This document shows, one piece after another, positions 17,669-26,205 of a DNA stretch of 64,000 bases (its first letter is position 1; every line of letters begins with the position of its first letter). The stretch covers positions 1 to 64,000 of the forward strand of contig CAMBGQ010000002.1 of assembly GCA_945866215.1 (NCBI GenBank). Reading direction: 5' to 3'. Both the position numbers and the translations under genes were made by a program. Under the pieces are notes generated by a model, which saw nothing but the letters and a program-made list of their open reading frames with translations, ran no database searches and was not told the DNA's origin. This DNA comes from Opitutus sp. GAS368 (lineage in GTDB: Bacteria; Verrucomicrobiota; Verrucomicrobiia; Opitutales; UBA953).

Positions 17669-20128
17669 ATGGCCCGTCGTCTTCTTGCCGGTTTCCTCGC
17701 GACAACGGCGCTCGTCTCGCCGGCCGTCGCCGTGGATTTCGCGCACGAGGTCGTCCCGATCTTGCGCAAACATTGCGGGGAGTGTCACACCGGCGACAAG
17801 AAGAAGGGTGGTTTTTCGATGAACACCCGCGCGTCGTTGCTCGAGGGCAGCGAGAACGGCGCCGTGCTCGCGCCTGGCCGTGCGGACCATGGGCGACTCC
17901 TCGAGGTAATCATCAGCGCGGATCCCGACGAGCGGATGCCCCCAAAGGGCGATCGGCTCAGTCCGACCGAAGTCACTACCTTGCGCAAGTGGGTCGCCAC
18001 CGGCGCCCCTTGGACCGAAGGCTTTGCTTTCAAGCAGCCAGCCTACGAGCCGCCGTTACGGCCCCGCCAACCTGTCTTGCCCGAGGCGAAGGCCGGCCGG
18101 ACGCATCCGGTCGACCGCGTGCTGGATGGCTGGCTCGCGGCGAAGGGAGTGCCGACGCCCGCGCCGGCGGACGACGCCACCTTCCAGCGTCGCGTGATGC
18201 TTGATCTCGTTGGCCTACTCCCTTCCGCCGAAGAAGCCCGCGCCTTTGCGGCCGACCGCCATCCCGATAAGCGTGCGGCGCTCGTGCGCGCGGTGCTGGC
18301 CCGCGACGTCGATTACGCCGACCACTGGATGGTGTTCTGGAACGACCTCCTCCGTAACGATTATGCTGGCACCGGCTACATCGACGGCGGCCGAAAGCAG
18401 ATCACCCACTGGCTCTACCTCTCCCTGCTCACGAACAAGCCCTATGATCGGTTCACCCGCGAGCTCGTCGCGCCGACGGCGGATAGCGAGGGCTTCGCCA
18501 AAGGCATCATCTGGCGCGGCGCCGTCAGTGCGGGCCAGGTCCCTGAGCTCCAGTATGCGCAAAGCGTCTCGCAGACGTTCCTCGGCATCAACATGAAGTG
18601 CGCCTCCTGCCACGACAGCTTCGTCGACCGCTGGAAGCTGAGCGACGCCTACGGGCTCGCGGCCGTGTTCGCGGACCGGCCGATGGAGCTGGTGCGTTGC
18701 GATATCCCGACGGGAAAAACCGCGGCCGCCGCCTGGCCTTTTCCCGAGCTCGGTCAAGTCGACGCCGCCAAGCCGCGCGCCGAACGCCTCGCCCAGCTCG
18801 CCGGGCTGGTCACCCATCCCGAGAACGGACGCTTTCAGCGGACCATTGTCAACCGGCTCTGGCACCGCCTCATGGGCCGCGGCGTCGTCCATCCCACCGA
18901 TGCGATGGACACCCCGCCGTGGAGCCAGGATCTCTTGGATGTGCTGGCCGCCCGGTTGGTTGAATCCCAGTATGACCTGAAGGCCACGCTCGCCTTCATC
19001 GCCACTTCGCAGGCCTATCAGTCGCGGGCCGAAGTCCTGGCAGGCGACGCCGACGATAAAGGGTATGTCTACCGTGGCCCGCGCGCTAAGCGCCTCACCG
19101 CCGAGCAGTTTGTCGACGCCGTCTGGCGCCTAACGGGTACCACGCCGGCGAAGATCGAGCTCAAGGTGCCGCGGGCGGCACCCACGGTCGCATCGGTCAA
19201 GAAACCCATCGTCGAGCCGCTAATCGTGGCACCGATTTGGTCGGGCGACATCGCCGCCGGACGTTTGCCTGCGGCGGGCGAGACGCGTTCCTTCCGCCGC
19301 CAGCTGGTGCTGGACGCCGACGTCGAATCGGCCGTCTGCGTGATTACCTGTGACAACGGCTTCGAACTTTACGTCAACGGCAAGAAGATCGGCGCCGGCG
19401 ACAACTGGGCCGAACCGCAGAATTTCGATCTTTCCCCGGTCTTGCTGAAGGGGGCGAACCAGATCGTGGTCGTTGGTCGCAACGCTGGTGCTGGCCCCAA
19501 CCTCGCTGCGCTCTTCTTTCAAGCCAACGTCACGCTCAAGGGGGGCGCCCGCGTGAAGCTGGCCTCCGACGCCTCTTGGGAGTGGACGACCAGCGTGCCG
19601 AATGCACGCGGCGTCTTCGGTGCGCCCTTCGCCGGCAAGACGAAGACCAGTTCGAAAGCCGTCACGATTGCTTGGCAGCCGGTCTCGCTCGTCAAGAGCG
19701 CGGCGTGGGGCGCCGCCTTGATCCGCATGGCCGAGATGCTCGCCGGTGTCGACGGCACGAGCAGCCTACCCGCGCGCGCCGGCCTCATGAAGTCCGACCT
19801 ACTGCAGCGCGCGTTGGGTCGTCCGAACCGTGAGCAAATTGTTTCAATGCGCCCCAATGAACTGAGCACGCTCGAGGCCATCGACCTTTCCAACGGTCAG
19901 GCGCTGACGAACCTCCTCGCTGCGGGCGCCGCCAAGCTGAAGAAGCGAAGCTGGTCGTCGCCCGAAGATCTCGCGCGCTGGCTCTACCTCTCTGCGCTGA
20001 GCCGGGAGCCTGCGCCCGCCGAACTCAAGGTCGCCGCCGGCATCGTCGGCGCCGAGATGACCGAACAAGGCATCGCCGACCTCCTCTGGGCCGTCTGCAT
20101 GCTCCCTGAATTCCAGACTATCCGCTGA
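17669..20128 (+). CDS. PSD1-type secreted cytochrome-like protein (PSCyt1-DUF1549-DUF1553) with inserted beta-sandwich domain
   Basis: An 819-residue exported protein. A signal peptide (about 1-21) is followed by a Planctomycete-type cytochrome domain with a haem motif CGECH (36-40), then DUF1549 (DRVLDGWLAAKG onward, about 150-360) containing a second CxxCH, CASCH (311-315), and DUF1553 (NRLWHRLMGRGVVHP onward). Unlike its two paralogues it has an insertion of roughly 150 residues (about 500-680), with features of a galactose-binding-like beta-sandwich (NGFELYVNGKKIG, GANQIVVVGRN, DASWEWTTS). Known members of the family are abundant in Planctomycetes/Verrucomicrobiota and their biochemical role is unknown. 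A DUF1501 partner follows 6 bp downstream. Confidence 0.9.
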   Translation: MARRLLAGFLATTALVSPAVAVDFAHEVVPILRKHCGECHTGDKKKGGFSMNTRASLLEGSENGAVLAPGRADHGRLLEVIISADPDERMPPKGDRLSPTEVTTLRKWVATGAPWTEGFAFKQPAYEPPLRPRQPVLPEAKAGRTHPVDRVLDGWLAAKGVPTPAPADDATFQRRVMLDLVGLLPSAEEARAFAADRHPDKRAALVRAVLARDVDYADHWMVFWNDLLRNDYAGTGYIDGGRKQITHWLYLSLLTNKPYDRFTRELVAPTADSEGFAKGIIWRGAVSAGQVPELQYAQSVSQTFLGINMKCASCHDSFVDRWKLSDAYGLAAVFADRPMELVRCDIPTGKTAAAAWPFPELGQVDAAKPRAERLAQLAGLVTHPENGRFQRTIVNRLWHRLMGRGVVHPTDAMDTPPWSQDLLDVLAARLVESQYDLKATLAFIATSQAYQSRAEVLAGDADDKGYVYRGPRAKRLTAEQFVDAVWRLTGTTPAKIELKVPRAAPTVASVKKPIVEPLIVAPIWSGDIAAGRLPAAGETRSFRRQLVLDADVESAVCVITCDNGFELYVNGKKIGAGDNWAEPQNFDLSPVLLKGANQIVVVGRNAGAGPNLAALFFQANVTLKGGARVKLASDASWEWTTSVPNARGVFGAPFAGKTKTSSKAVTIAWQPVSLVKSAAWGAALIRMAEMLAGVDGTSSLPARAGLMKSDLLQRALGRPNREQIVSMRPNELSTLEAIDLSNGQALTNLLAAGAAKLKKRSWSSPEDLARWLYLSALSREPAPAELKVAAGIVGAEMTEQGIADLLWAVCMLPEFQTIR

Positions 20129-20133
20129 TCGCC

Positions 20134-21591
20134 ATGTCCTCTCCGCTACCGCTTGACCCTTCCTTGCCCGAGCCGCTGGCTCGGCGCGAATTCCTGCGCA
20201 TGCTCGCCGCCGCTGGCGCCGCGACACTCTCGATGGGCGCACCGCGACTCCTCGCCGAAAGCGAGAAGCTCGTGCAGCCCGCCGCCACGGCGGACTCCTG
20301 CATCCTCATTTGGCTCGCCGGCGGCATGGCCGCGCCCGAGACCTTTGATCCCAAGCGTTACGCTCCCTATGAGCAGGGGCTTTCCTACGAACGCGTGCTC
20401 AGCACGTTCCCGGCGATTCCCACTTCCGTCGACGGCGTCAAGGTCTGCCAAGGGCTCGAGAATATCGCGCAAGTCATGGACCGCGGGACGCTCATCCGTT
20501 CGGCGGTCCAGCCCGACCTGGGCAGCATCCTGCACTCGCGTCACCAGTTCCACTGGCACACCGGCTACGTGCCGCCGCAGACGGTGGCCTGCCCGCACCT
20601 CGGCGCCTGGATGGCCCGCGTGCTCGGCCCGTGTAATCCGGTGATGCCCGCCTTCATCAATATCGGCCAGCGCCTCGAGGGCGTCGGCGAGAGCGAGGAG
20701 CTCAAGGCCTTCACCACCGCGGGCTTCTTCGGCGGCGAATACGGCCCGATGAACCTCCCGTTCCCGGAGGAGGCCGCCGCCGCCGTGCGTCCGCCCAAGG
20801 GCATGGACGCTGGTCGCTTCGTGAACCGCGACCGCGAATTCCGCCGGCTCGTCGACGCGACGCCGGACCGCGACCTGCTCAGCGACCACCAGCATGCGTC
20901 GATGCTGCGGTCGATGGATAATGCCTACCGCCTGCTCAGCGCCAAGGAGCGCGCCGCGTTCGACATCACGCTCGAGTCGCCCGAGACGCAGAAGGATTAC
21001 GATACCGGTCGGTTCGGCCGCGGCTGCCTGCTGGCTCGGCGCCTCGTCGAGAACGGCGCCCGCTTCGTCGAGGTCACCACGGAATACGTCCCGTTCTTCC
21101 AGTGGGATACGCACGGTAAGGGCCATGAGACCGTGGCCAAGCTGCACGCCGAAATCGATCGCCCGATCGCGCGCCTCATTCGCGACCTCGAGCAGCGCGG
21201 TCTGCTCGATCGCACCTTGGTCATTATCGCCAGTGAGTTCAGCCGCGACGCCATGATCGAGGGACGGCCGGGTTCATTGGCCAAGGACCAGGCCTTCAAT
21301 AAGTCCGGCGTCATGACGAGCCCCGACCACTACGGCCTACATCGCCATTTCACCGGAGGAACGAGCGTGGTCATGTTCGGCGGCGGCGTGAAGAAGGGCC
21401 ATGTCTACGGTGCGACTGCCGATGAGCGTCCGCTCGTCGCCATCAAGGACCCGGTCTCAATCTCGGACCTGCATGCGACAATCTTCCGCGCTATGGGCAT
21501 CAGCCCCAAGACCGCCTTCGACGTCGAAGGGCGTCCGTTCTACGCGACCGTCGATGGTAAGGGCGTACCGATTCCGATTCTCAAGGGCTAA
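20134..21591 (+). CDS. DUF1501 Tat-exported protein
   Basis: A 485-residue protein with a twin-arginine signal (RREFLRM, Arg17-Arg18) and the DUF1501 domain, an alkaline-phosphatase/sulfatase-related fold. Markers are ILIWLAGGMAAPETFDPK, RRLVENGARFVEVTTEYVPFFQWDTHGKGH and the terminal HATIFRAMGI. It is paired with the upstream PSD1-type gene, a gene pairing typical of PVC bacteria; the function is unknown but presumably linked to extracellular polysaccharide or redox processes. The stop overlaps the end of the convergent glycerate kinase gene by 11 bp. Confidence 0.9.
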   Translation: MSSPLPLDPSLPEPLARREFLRMLAAAGAATLSMGAPRLLAESEKLVQPAATADSCILIWLAGGMAAPETFDPKRYAPYEQGLSYERVLSTFPAIPTSVDGVKVCQGLENIAQVMDRGTLIRSAVQPDLGSILHSRHQFHWHTGYVPPQTVACPHLGAWMARVLGPCNPVMPAFINIGQRLEGVGESEELKAFTTAGFFGGEYGPMNLPFPEEAAAAVRPPKGMDAGRFVNRDREFRRLVDATPDRDLLSDHQHASMLRSMDNAYRLLSAKERAAFDITLESPETQKDYDTGRFGRGCLLARRLVENGARFVEVTTEYVPFFQWDTHGKGHETVAKLHAEIDRPIARLIRDLEQRGLLDRTLVIIASEFSRDAMIEGRPGSLAKDQAFNKSGVMTSPDHYGLHRHFTGGTSVVMFGGGVKKGHVYGATADERPLVAIKDPVSISDLHATIFRAMGISPKTAFDVEGRPFYATVDGKGVPIPILKG

Positions 21592-22693
21592 GCGCGCGCA
21601 ACGCTGCGCCCTGAGCGCGCACGGCGGTCTCGATGAGCTCGCCGGTGCGTCGCATGGCCTCGGCGAGTGGCGTGTCTACAGGCTTGATCGCGATGAGCAG
21701 GTCGAACTGCGCGCGCAGCGCGGCTGAGTCGTCGACCGAGCCGGCGACGCCGACGATCTGCTTGCCCAGGCGACGCGCGAGGCGGGCGACGCCGACGGGT
21801 CCTTTGCCTTGGAGACTCTGTTCGTCGAGGCGGCCTTCGCCGGTGACGACGAGGTCGGCGGCAGCGACGCGGGCTTCGAGTCCGACTTGCGTCGCGACCA
21901 TGTCGAAGCCGCTGACGAGACGTCCGCCGAAGAAAGCCATGAGACCGAAACCGAGTCCGCCCGCGGCGCCAGCGCCTGGGACGTTGCGGGGGTCGACGCC
22001 TAAGTCGCGCTGCACGAGGTCGGCGAGATGTGTGAGCCGCTGTTCGAACCAAGCGAAGTCGGTGACGCCTTTCTGCGGGCCGTAGACGCGCGTGGCGCCA
22101 CGGGGGCCGAGCAGGGGATTGTCCACATCGCAGGCGACGATGAGCTCGAAGGGGGGCAGGGAAGCCGGCTTCTCGACCTGATCGGCCTCCAAGATCGTCT
22201 CCAGGGTGGGGGCGAAGGGCAGGCCCGCTTTCTTGAAGGTATACCCTAGGGCGATGGCCACCCCCAGGCCGCCGTCGTTGGTGGCGCTTCCGCCGATACC
22301 AATGAGGATACGCCGGGCTCCCTTGGCGAGGGCGGATTGGATGAGAATTCCTGTTCCTAAAGTATTGGCCTTGAGAGGGTTAAGTTTGGCATCTTGGACG
22401 ATGGCCAGGCCACTGGCGGCGCTCATTTCCATGATGGCCGTGGCCGAGCTGGCTACCCAGCCGAAGGGGGCTTCGATCGGTCGTCCCAGGGCGTCTTGGG
22501 TCGTTGTTTGAGTCCATTCTCCGGCCAAGGCGGTTGTCATCGCCAAGGCGGTGCCTTCCCCGCCGTCGGCGATCGGGCATAGGTCGAAAAGTGCCCCTGG
22601 AAAGACGCTTTCAAGGCTATTTTTGAGGTGATTACCCACTTTTTCCGCGGTCAAAGAGCCCTTGAACTTATCGTTGGCGATCAAGATGCGCAT
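21581..22693 (-). CDS. glycerate kinase (GlxK/GarK type)
   Basis: Phosphorylates D-glycerate, feeding the products of glyoxylate, tartronate or sugar-acid catabolism into glycolysis. The 370-residue protein opens with the family signature MRILIANDKFKGSLTA, has PIADGGEGT at about 41-49, MSAASGLA at about 90, and the glycine-rich IGGSATNDGG at about 135-144. ATG 22693 was chosen because it directly starts this signature; upstream in-frame sequence to 22786 has no conserved residues. Whether the product is 2- or 3-phosphoglycerate is not decided from the sequence (known GlxK-type enzymes make 2-phosphoglycerate). It lies between two PSD1/DUF1501 blocks on the opposite strand. Confidence 0.92.
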   Translation of the reverse strand: MRILIANDKFKGSLTAEKVGNHLKNSLESVFPGALFDLCPIADGGEGTALAMTTALAGEWTQTTTQDALGRPIEAPFGWVASSATAIMEMSAASGLAIVQDAKLNPLKANTLGTGILIQSALAKGARRILIGIGGSATNDGGLGVAIALGYTFKKAGLPFAPTLETILEADQVEKPASLPPFELIVACDVDNPLLGPRGATRVYGPQKGVTDFAWFEQRLTHLADLVQRDLGVDPRNVPGAGAAGGLGFGLMAFFGGRLVSGFDMVATQVGLEARVAAADLVVTGEGRLDEQSLQGKGPVGVARLARRLGKQIVGVAGSVDDSAALRAQFDLLIAIKPVDTPLAEAMRRTGELIETAVRAQGAALRALSP

Positions 22694-22755
22694 CGTTCGT
22701 CTGAATGACCCTCGCCTTGGGGTCTTCTCTTTACAATCCGAATGGCGATGCACAC

Positions 22756-22783
22756 TTGATTTCTGGGGCGACGCACCTAATTT
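22756..22783 (+). promoter_or_regulatory. candidate sigma-70 promoter for the first large PSD1 gene
   Basis: TTGATT at 22756-22761 and TAATTT at 22778-22783 are separated by 16 bp. This is about 100 bp before the ATG at 22884, in the 190-bp divergent gap with the glycerate kinase gene. Each box matches four of six consensus bases; the call is tentative. Confidence 0.3.
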
Positions 22784-22883
22784 CATGAACAGTCGCTAGT
22801 AGTAATTTTCACCCTAGTTTGCTCTCCGTAGTTACCCCTATTTCGCTTCGTCCCTCTCTCCAATCCCCTTAACCAACCTTCCC

Positions 22884-25800
22884 ATGTCTTCGCCCCGCAA
22901 TCCCGCCCTCGTGCTCGCCTTGTTCGCTGCCGCCTTCTCGCTCGCCGCCGAAGCACCCCAGCCCTCGAAGGAAGGACTCGAGTTCTACGAGAAGAATATC
23001 CGCCCGATTCTTTACGATCGTTGCTACGAATGTCACTCCGCCGACAAAAATTCCTCAAAAGGCGGCCTCATTCTCGATTCTCGCAGCGGCGCCTTCGCGG
23101 GTGGCGATGAAGGCCCCGCGGTCATCCCCGGCGATCTCGAGAAATCCCTGCTGATCAAAGCTGTTCGGTATACCGACCCCGAGTTCTCGATGCCCCCGAA
23201 GAAAACCGGCGGTAAGCTGCCGGACGATAAAATCGCCCTGCTCGAGGAGTGGGTCAAGATGGGTGCGCCGATGCCCAGTGGCGGCGCCGATAAGCTCACC
23301 GGTATGACCGGCAAGGCCCGTGAGCATTGGGCTTTCCAGCCGATTGCCAAGCCCACGGTGCCCGAAGTCAAAAACCGCGCTTGGGTCAAAACCCCGATCG
23401 ACGCCTTCATCCTCGCCAAGCTTGAAGAGAAGGGTTTGCAGCCCAATCCCGTCGCCAGCCCCGAGTCTTTCCTCCGCCGCGTCTCCTATAATCTGACCGG
23501 TTTGCCGCCCACCTCCGAACAGGTCGATGCCTTCGAGAAGGCCATCATTGCGGCGCAGGCCAACGATTCGATGGCGCTTCGCGCCGGCAAGCCAGCCTTG
23601 GCCGTCGAAGCCGTCTACGCCAAGCAGGTCGACACGCTGCTCGCCTCGCCCCACTACGGCGAACGCTGGGCCCGCCACTGGCTCGATACCGCCCGCTACT
23701 CCGACACCCGCGGCCTGCAGGTCGACCAAGGCGACAGTCTGTTCAGGGATTACCGTTTCGCCTACGCCTGGACTTATCGCGACTACGTCATCAACGCGAT
23801 GAACGAGGACAAGCCGTACGATAAGTTCGTCGTCGAGCAGCTCGCCGCCGACCGCATCCCGGGTATCTCCCCTGACGATCCCCGCCTCGCGGCGCTCGGC
23901 TTCCTCACCGTCGGCAAGCGTTTCGATGACAAGCACGACATCATCGACGAGCGCATCGACACCGCCACCAAGGCGTTCCTTGGGCTCACCGTCTCCTGCG
24001 CCCGTTGTCACGACCACAAGTTCGACCCCATTTCGATCAAGGACTACTACTCCTTGCACGGCATCTTCGCCTCGACCGTCGAGCCGCTGCAACAGCCGAC
24101 CATCGCCGCCACCTCGAAGGCTGCCGCCGCCGCTCGTTCCGACTTCACCAAGCGCTTGAACCAACTCCAGGACGAGCAGGTCGCCGGCTTCTTCCGCTAC
24201 ATGCGTGAGACCCGCGCCCGCTATGACCGCGAGATGGCCGGCCGTCTCATGATCGCCACCGTCCGCGGTGGTTCTAGCGAAGCCGGTGAGTATTCCGATC
24301 GCTACAAGATCGATCTCCAGACCGACACGGATTTCGCCGCGATGCGCATCCAGAAAGATTCGCCTATCACTGGCCCCTTCGCGGCCCTGGCCGCCGTGCC
24401 GTTCGTCTACTTCGCCGAGCGCGCCCCGATCGTCCTCCAGCAATACCTTGAAAATCCCGACAACGGTGTGAACCCGATTCTCGCCGCCGGCCTCCGCGGC
24501 CTGAAGCCGAAGTCGATGCACGACGTCGCCGCCGCCTACCAGCGGGTCTACAACGAGAACAAGGCCCCCATCCTCGCTCATCTCGCGCTCCTCGCTAAAC
24601 CCGGCGAAGAATGGAAGAAGTCCTCGCCGGCGATCGCCCAGTTGACCGGCTACCCTTGGGCTATTCCGAGCTACGACGAGGTCTTCGAGAACGAAGACAT
24701 GATCTCCCTGTTCAGCACACGTAAGTTCTGCGCCGACTGGCAGAACCGCCCCATCTACGGCGGCATCGGCAATCGCGCCCCGCAAGCCTATTTCCGTCAC
24801 ACCCGCGTCAATGAACTGCGACTCTCGCACCCCGGCGCCCCCGGCGAGGCGATGGTGGTCCAGGACTCCGAAGCCCCGCAGGACAGCTACGTCTTTAAGC
24901 GCGGAGATAAGAACAACAAGGGGGAGATTGTCCCCCGCCAATTCCTTGAAGTCCTCACCAAGGGAGAGCGGCGTCCTTACGTCGAAGGTAGCGGCCGTTA
25001 CGAGTTCGCCCAATCCATCATCTCGCCGGACAATCCGATGACCGCCCGCGTGGCCGTCAATCGTGCCTGGATGAAGCACTTCATCGAAGGCATGGTCTCC
25101 ACGGTCGATGACCTCGGCAACATGGCCGAGAAGCCGTCGCACCCCGAGCTGCTCGACTTCCTCGCGGCCGAGCTCATGGAGAACGGCTGGACCATGAAGC
25201 GGCTCCACCGCATGATCGTGATGAGCAACGTCTATCGTCAGGACTCCGATCCGACCGCCAATCCGCTCGTGGCGAAGAAGGGGCTGGTCGATCCCTTGAA
25301 GATCGATGCCGGCAACCGCCTCCTCTGGCGCAGCAACCTTCGCCGTCTCGATTTCGAGTCCATCCGCGATTCGATGATTCTGCTGACCGGCAAGATGAAT
25401 CCCATAATCGGTGGCCAGCCGGCTAACATCACCGACGAGCCCTTCAGCTATCGCCGCAGCCTCTATGGCTACGTCGACCGCAGCCGCCTGAGCGACACGC
25501 TCTCGCAGTTCGACTACGCCGATCCCGACCAGCCGAATTCGAAGCGCAATTCGACCATCGTGCCGCAGCAGGCGCTCTTCTTCATGAACAACGCCTTGTC
25601 GGTCGAGGTCGCGCGCTCGGTCGCCGCCCGCAAGGACGTCGCCAACGCGATGACCGATGACCAGCGCATCGTCGCCATGTTCCGTTGTATGTTCCAGCGT
25701 CGCCCGACCACGGGTGAGGTCCTGGCCTCTCAGCAATTCCTGACCAAGGCCAAGATGACCTTGGCGACCGCCAACCTGCGCCCGGCGGCCAAGGCCGCCG

Positions 25801-26045
25801 TCGCTGGCACCAAGGCCGGCGCCAAGGCTGTTGCGGCCGCGCCTCGCACCATGGCTCCGGCCTCCCGGGCCGTGGCCGTGATGGCTCCGGATGGCGAGGA
25901 GAGCATGATGGCCGCCGTGACCGGCGGGGGGGCCGAAGGGGTCTTGCAGAACGTCGGCGAATCGATCGAGCGTACCCCGATGACGGCCACCGAACTGCTG
26001 GTCCAAGCCTTGCTGCTCTCGAACGAGTTCGTCTACGTCAACTGA
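22884..26045 (+). CDS. PSD1-type secreted cytochrome-like protein (PSCyt1-DUF1549-DUF1553)
   Basis: A 1053-residue exported protein. It has a signal peptide (about 1-22), a PSCyt1 domain with CYECH (47-51) and SMPPKKTGGKLPDD, then DUF1549 (HWAFQPIAKPTVPEVKNRAW..., ending in CARCHDHKFDPI at 372-383) and DUF1553 (MTARVAVNRAWMKHFIEG..., NSTIVPQQALFFMNN). An Ala-rich, low-complexity insertion (about 960-1020) near the C-terminus is not seen in the neighbouring paralogue. It ends NEFVYVN, the family's usual close. It is followed by a terminator and then by the paralogue at 26206-29328, a likely old tandem duplication. Confidence 0.93.
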   Translation: MSSPRNPALVLALFAAAFSLAAEAPQPSKEGLEFYEKNIRPILYDRCYECHSADKNSSKGGLILDSRSGAFAGGDEGPAVIPGDLEKSLLIKAVRYTDPEFSMPPKKTGGKLPDDKIALLEEWVKMGAPMPSGGADKLTGMTGKAREHWAFQPIAKPTVPEVKNRAWVKTPIDAFILAKLEEKGLQPNPVASPESFLRRVSYNLTGLPPTSEQVDAFEKAIIAAQANDSMALRAGKPALAVEAVYAKQVDTLLASPHYGERWARHWLDTARYSDTRGLQVDQGDSLFRDYRFAYAWTYRDYVINAMNEDKPYDKFVVEQLAADRIPGISPDDPRLAALGFLTVGKRFDDKHDIIDERIDTATKAFLGLTVSCARCHDHKFDPISIKDYYSLHGIFASTVEPLQQPTIAATSKAAAAARSDFTKRLNQLQDEQVAGFFRYMRETRARYDREMAGRLMIATVRGGSSEAGEYSDRYKIDLQTDTDFAAMRIQKDSPITGPFAALAAVPFVYFAERAPIVLQQYLENPDNGVNPILAAGLRGLKPKSMHDVAAAYQRVYNENKAPILAHLALLAKPGEEWKKSSPAIAQLTGYPWAIPSYDEVFENEDMISLFSTRKFCADWQNRPIYGGIGNRAPQAYFRHTRVNELRLSHPGAPGEAMVVQDSEAPQDSYVFKRGDKNNKGEIVPRQFLEVLTKGERRPYVEGSGRYEFAQSIISPDNPMTARVAVNRAWMKHFIEGMVSTVDDLGNMAEKPSHPELLDFLAAELMENGWTMKRLHRMIVMSNVYRQDSDPTANPLVAKKGLVDPLKIDAGNRLLWRSNLRRLDFESIRDSMILLTGKMNPIIGGQPANITDEPFSYRRSLYGYVDRSRLSDTLSQFDYADPDQPNSKRNSTIVPQQALFFMNNALSVEVARSVAARKDVANAMTDDQRIVAMFRCMFQRRPTTGEVLASQQFLTKAKMTLATANLRPAAKAAVAGTKAGAKAVAAAPRTMAPASRAVAVMAPDGEESMMAAVTGGGAEGVLQNVGESIERTPMTATELLVQALLLSNEFVYVN

Positions 26046-26068
26046 GATTCCTGACGGTTTTTTGCACG

Positions 26069-26101
26069 AAGCCGGCCTCCTCGAGGTCGGCTTTCGTTTT
26101 T
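26069..26101 (+). terminator. Rho-independent terminator after first large PSD1 gene
   Basis: Arms AAGCCGGCCTC and GAGGTCGGCTT (one G-T wobble) form an 11-bp stem with a 3-nt loop, followed by TCGTTTTT, beginning about 24 bp beyond the stop. It separates the two tandem PSD1 genes into distinct transcripts. Confidence 0.8.
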
Positions 26102-26122
26102 GGTAAAATCCCCATGAATAGG

Positions 26123-26153
26123 TTGAAACCTTCTGGATTTGAAGGAGTATAAA
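26123..26153 (+). promoter_or_regulatory. candidate promoter for second large PSD1 gene, with inverted repeat between the boxes
   Basis: TTGAAA at 26123-26128 and TATAAA at 26148-26153 with a 19-bp spacer lie just downstream of the terminator and 52 bp before the ATG at 26206. The spacer contains CCTTC (26129-26133) and GAAGG (26141-26145), a small inverted repeat where a regulator could bind. The assignment rests on sequence similarity to consensus boxes only. Confidence 0.4.
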
Positions 26154-26205
26154 CATGTAGCCCACTTTGGTGAGTAATCCCCAGTTAACCCCTCCACCGA
26201 CCGCC

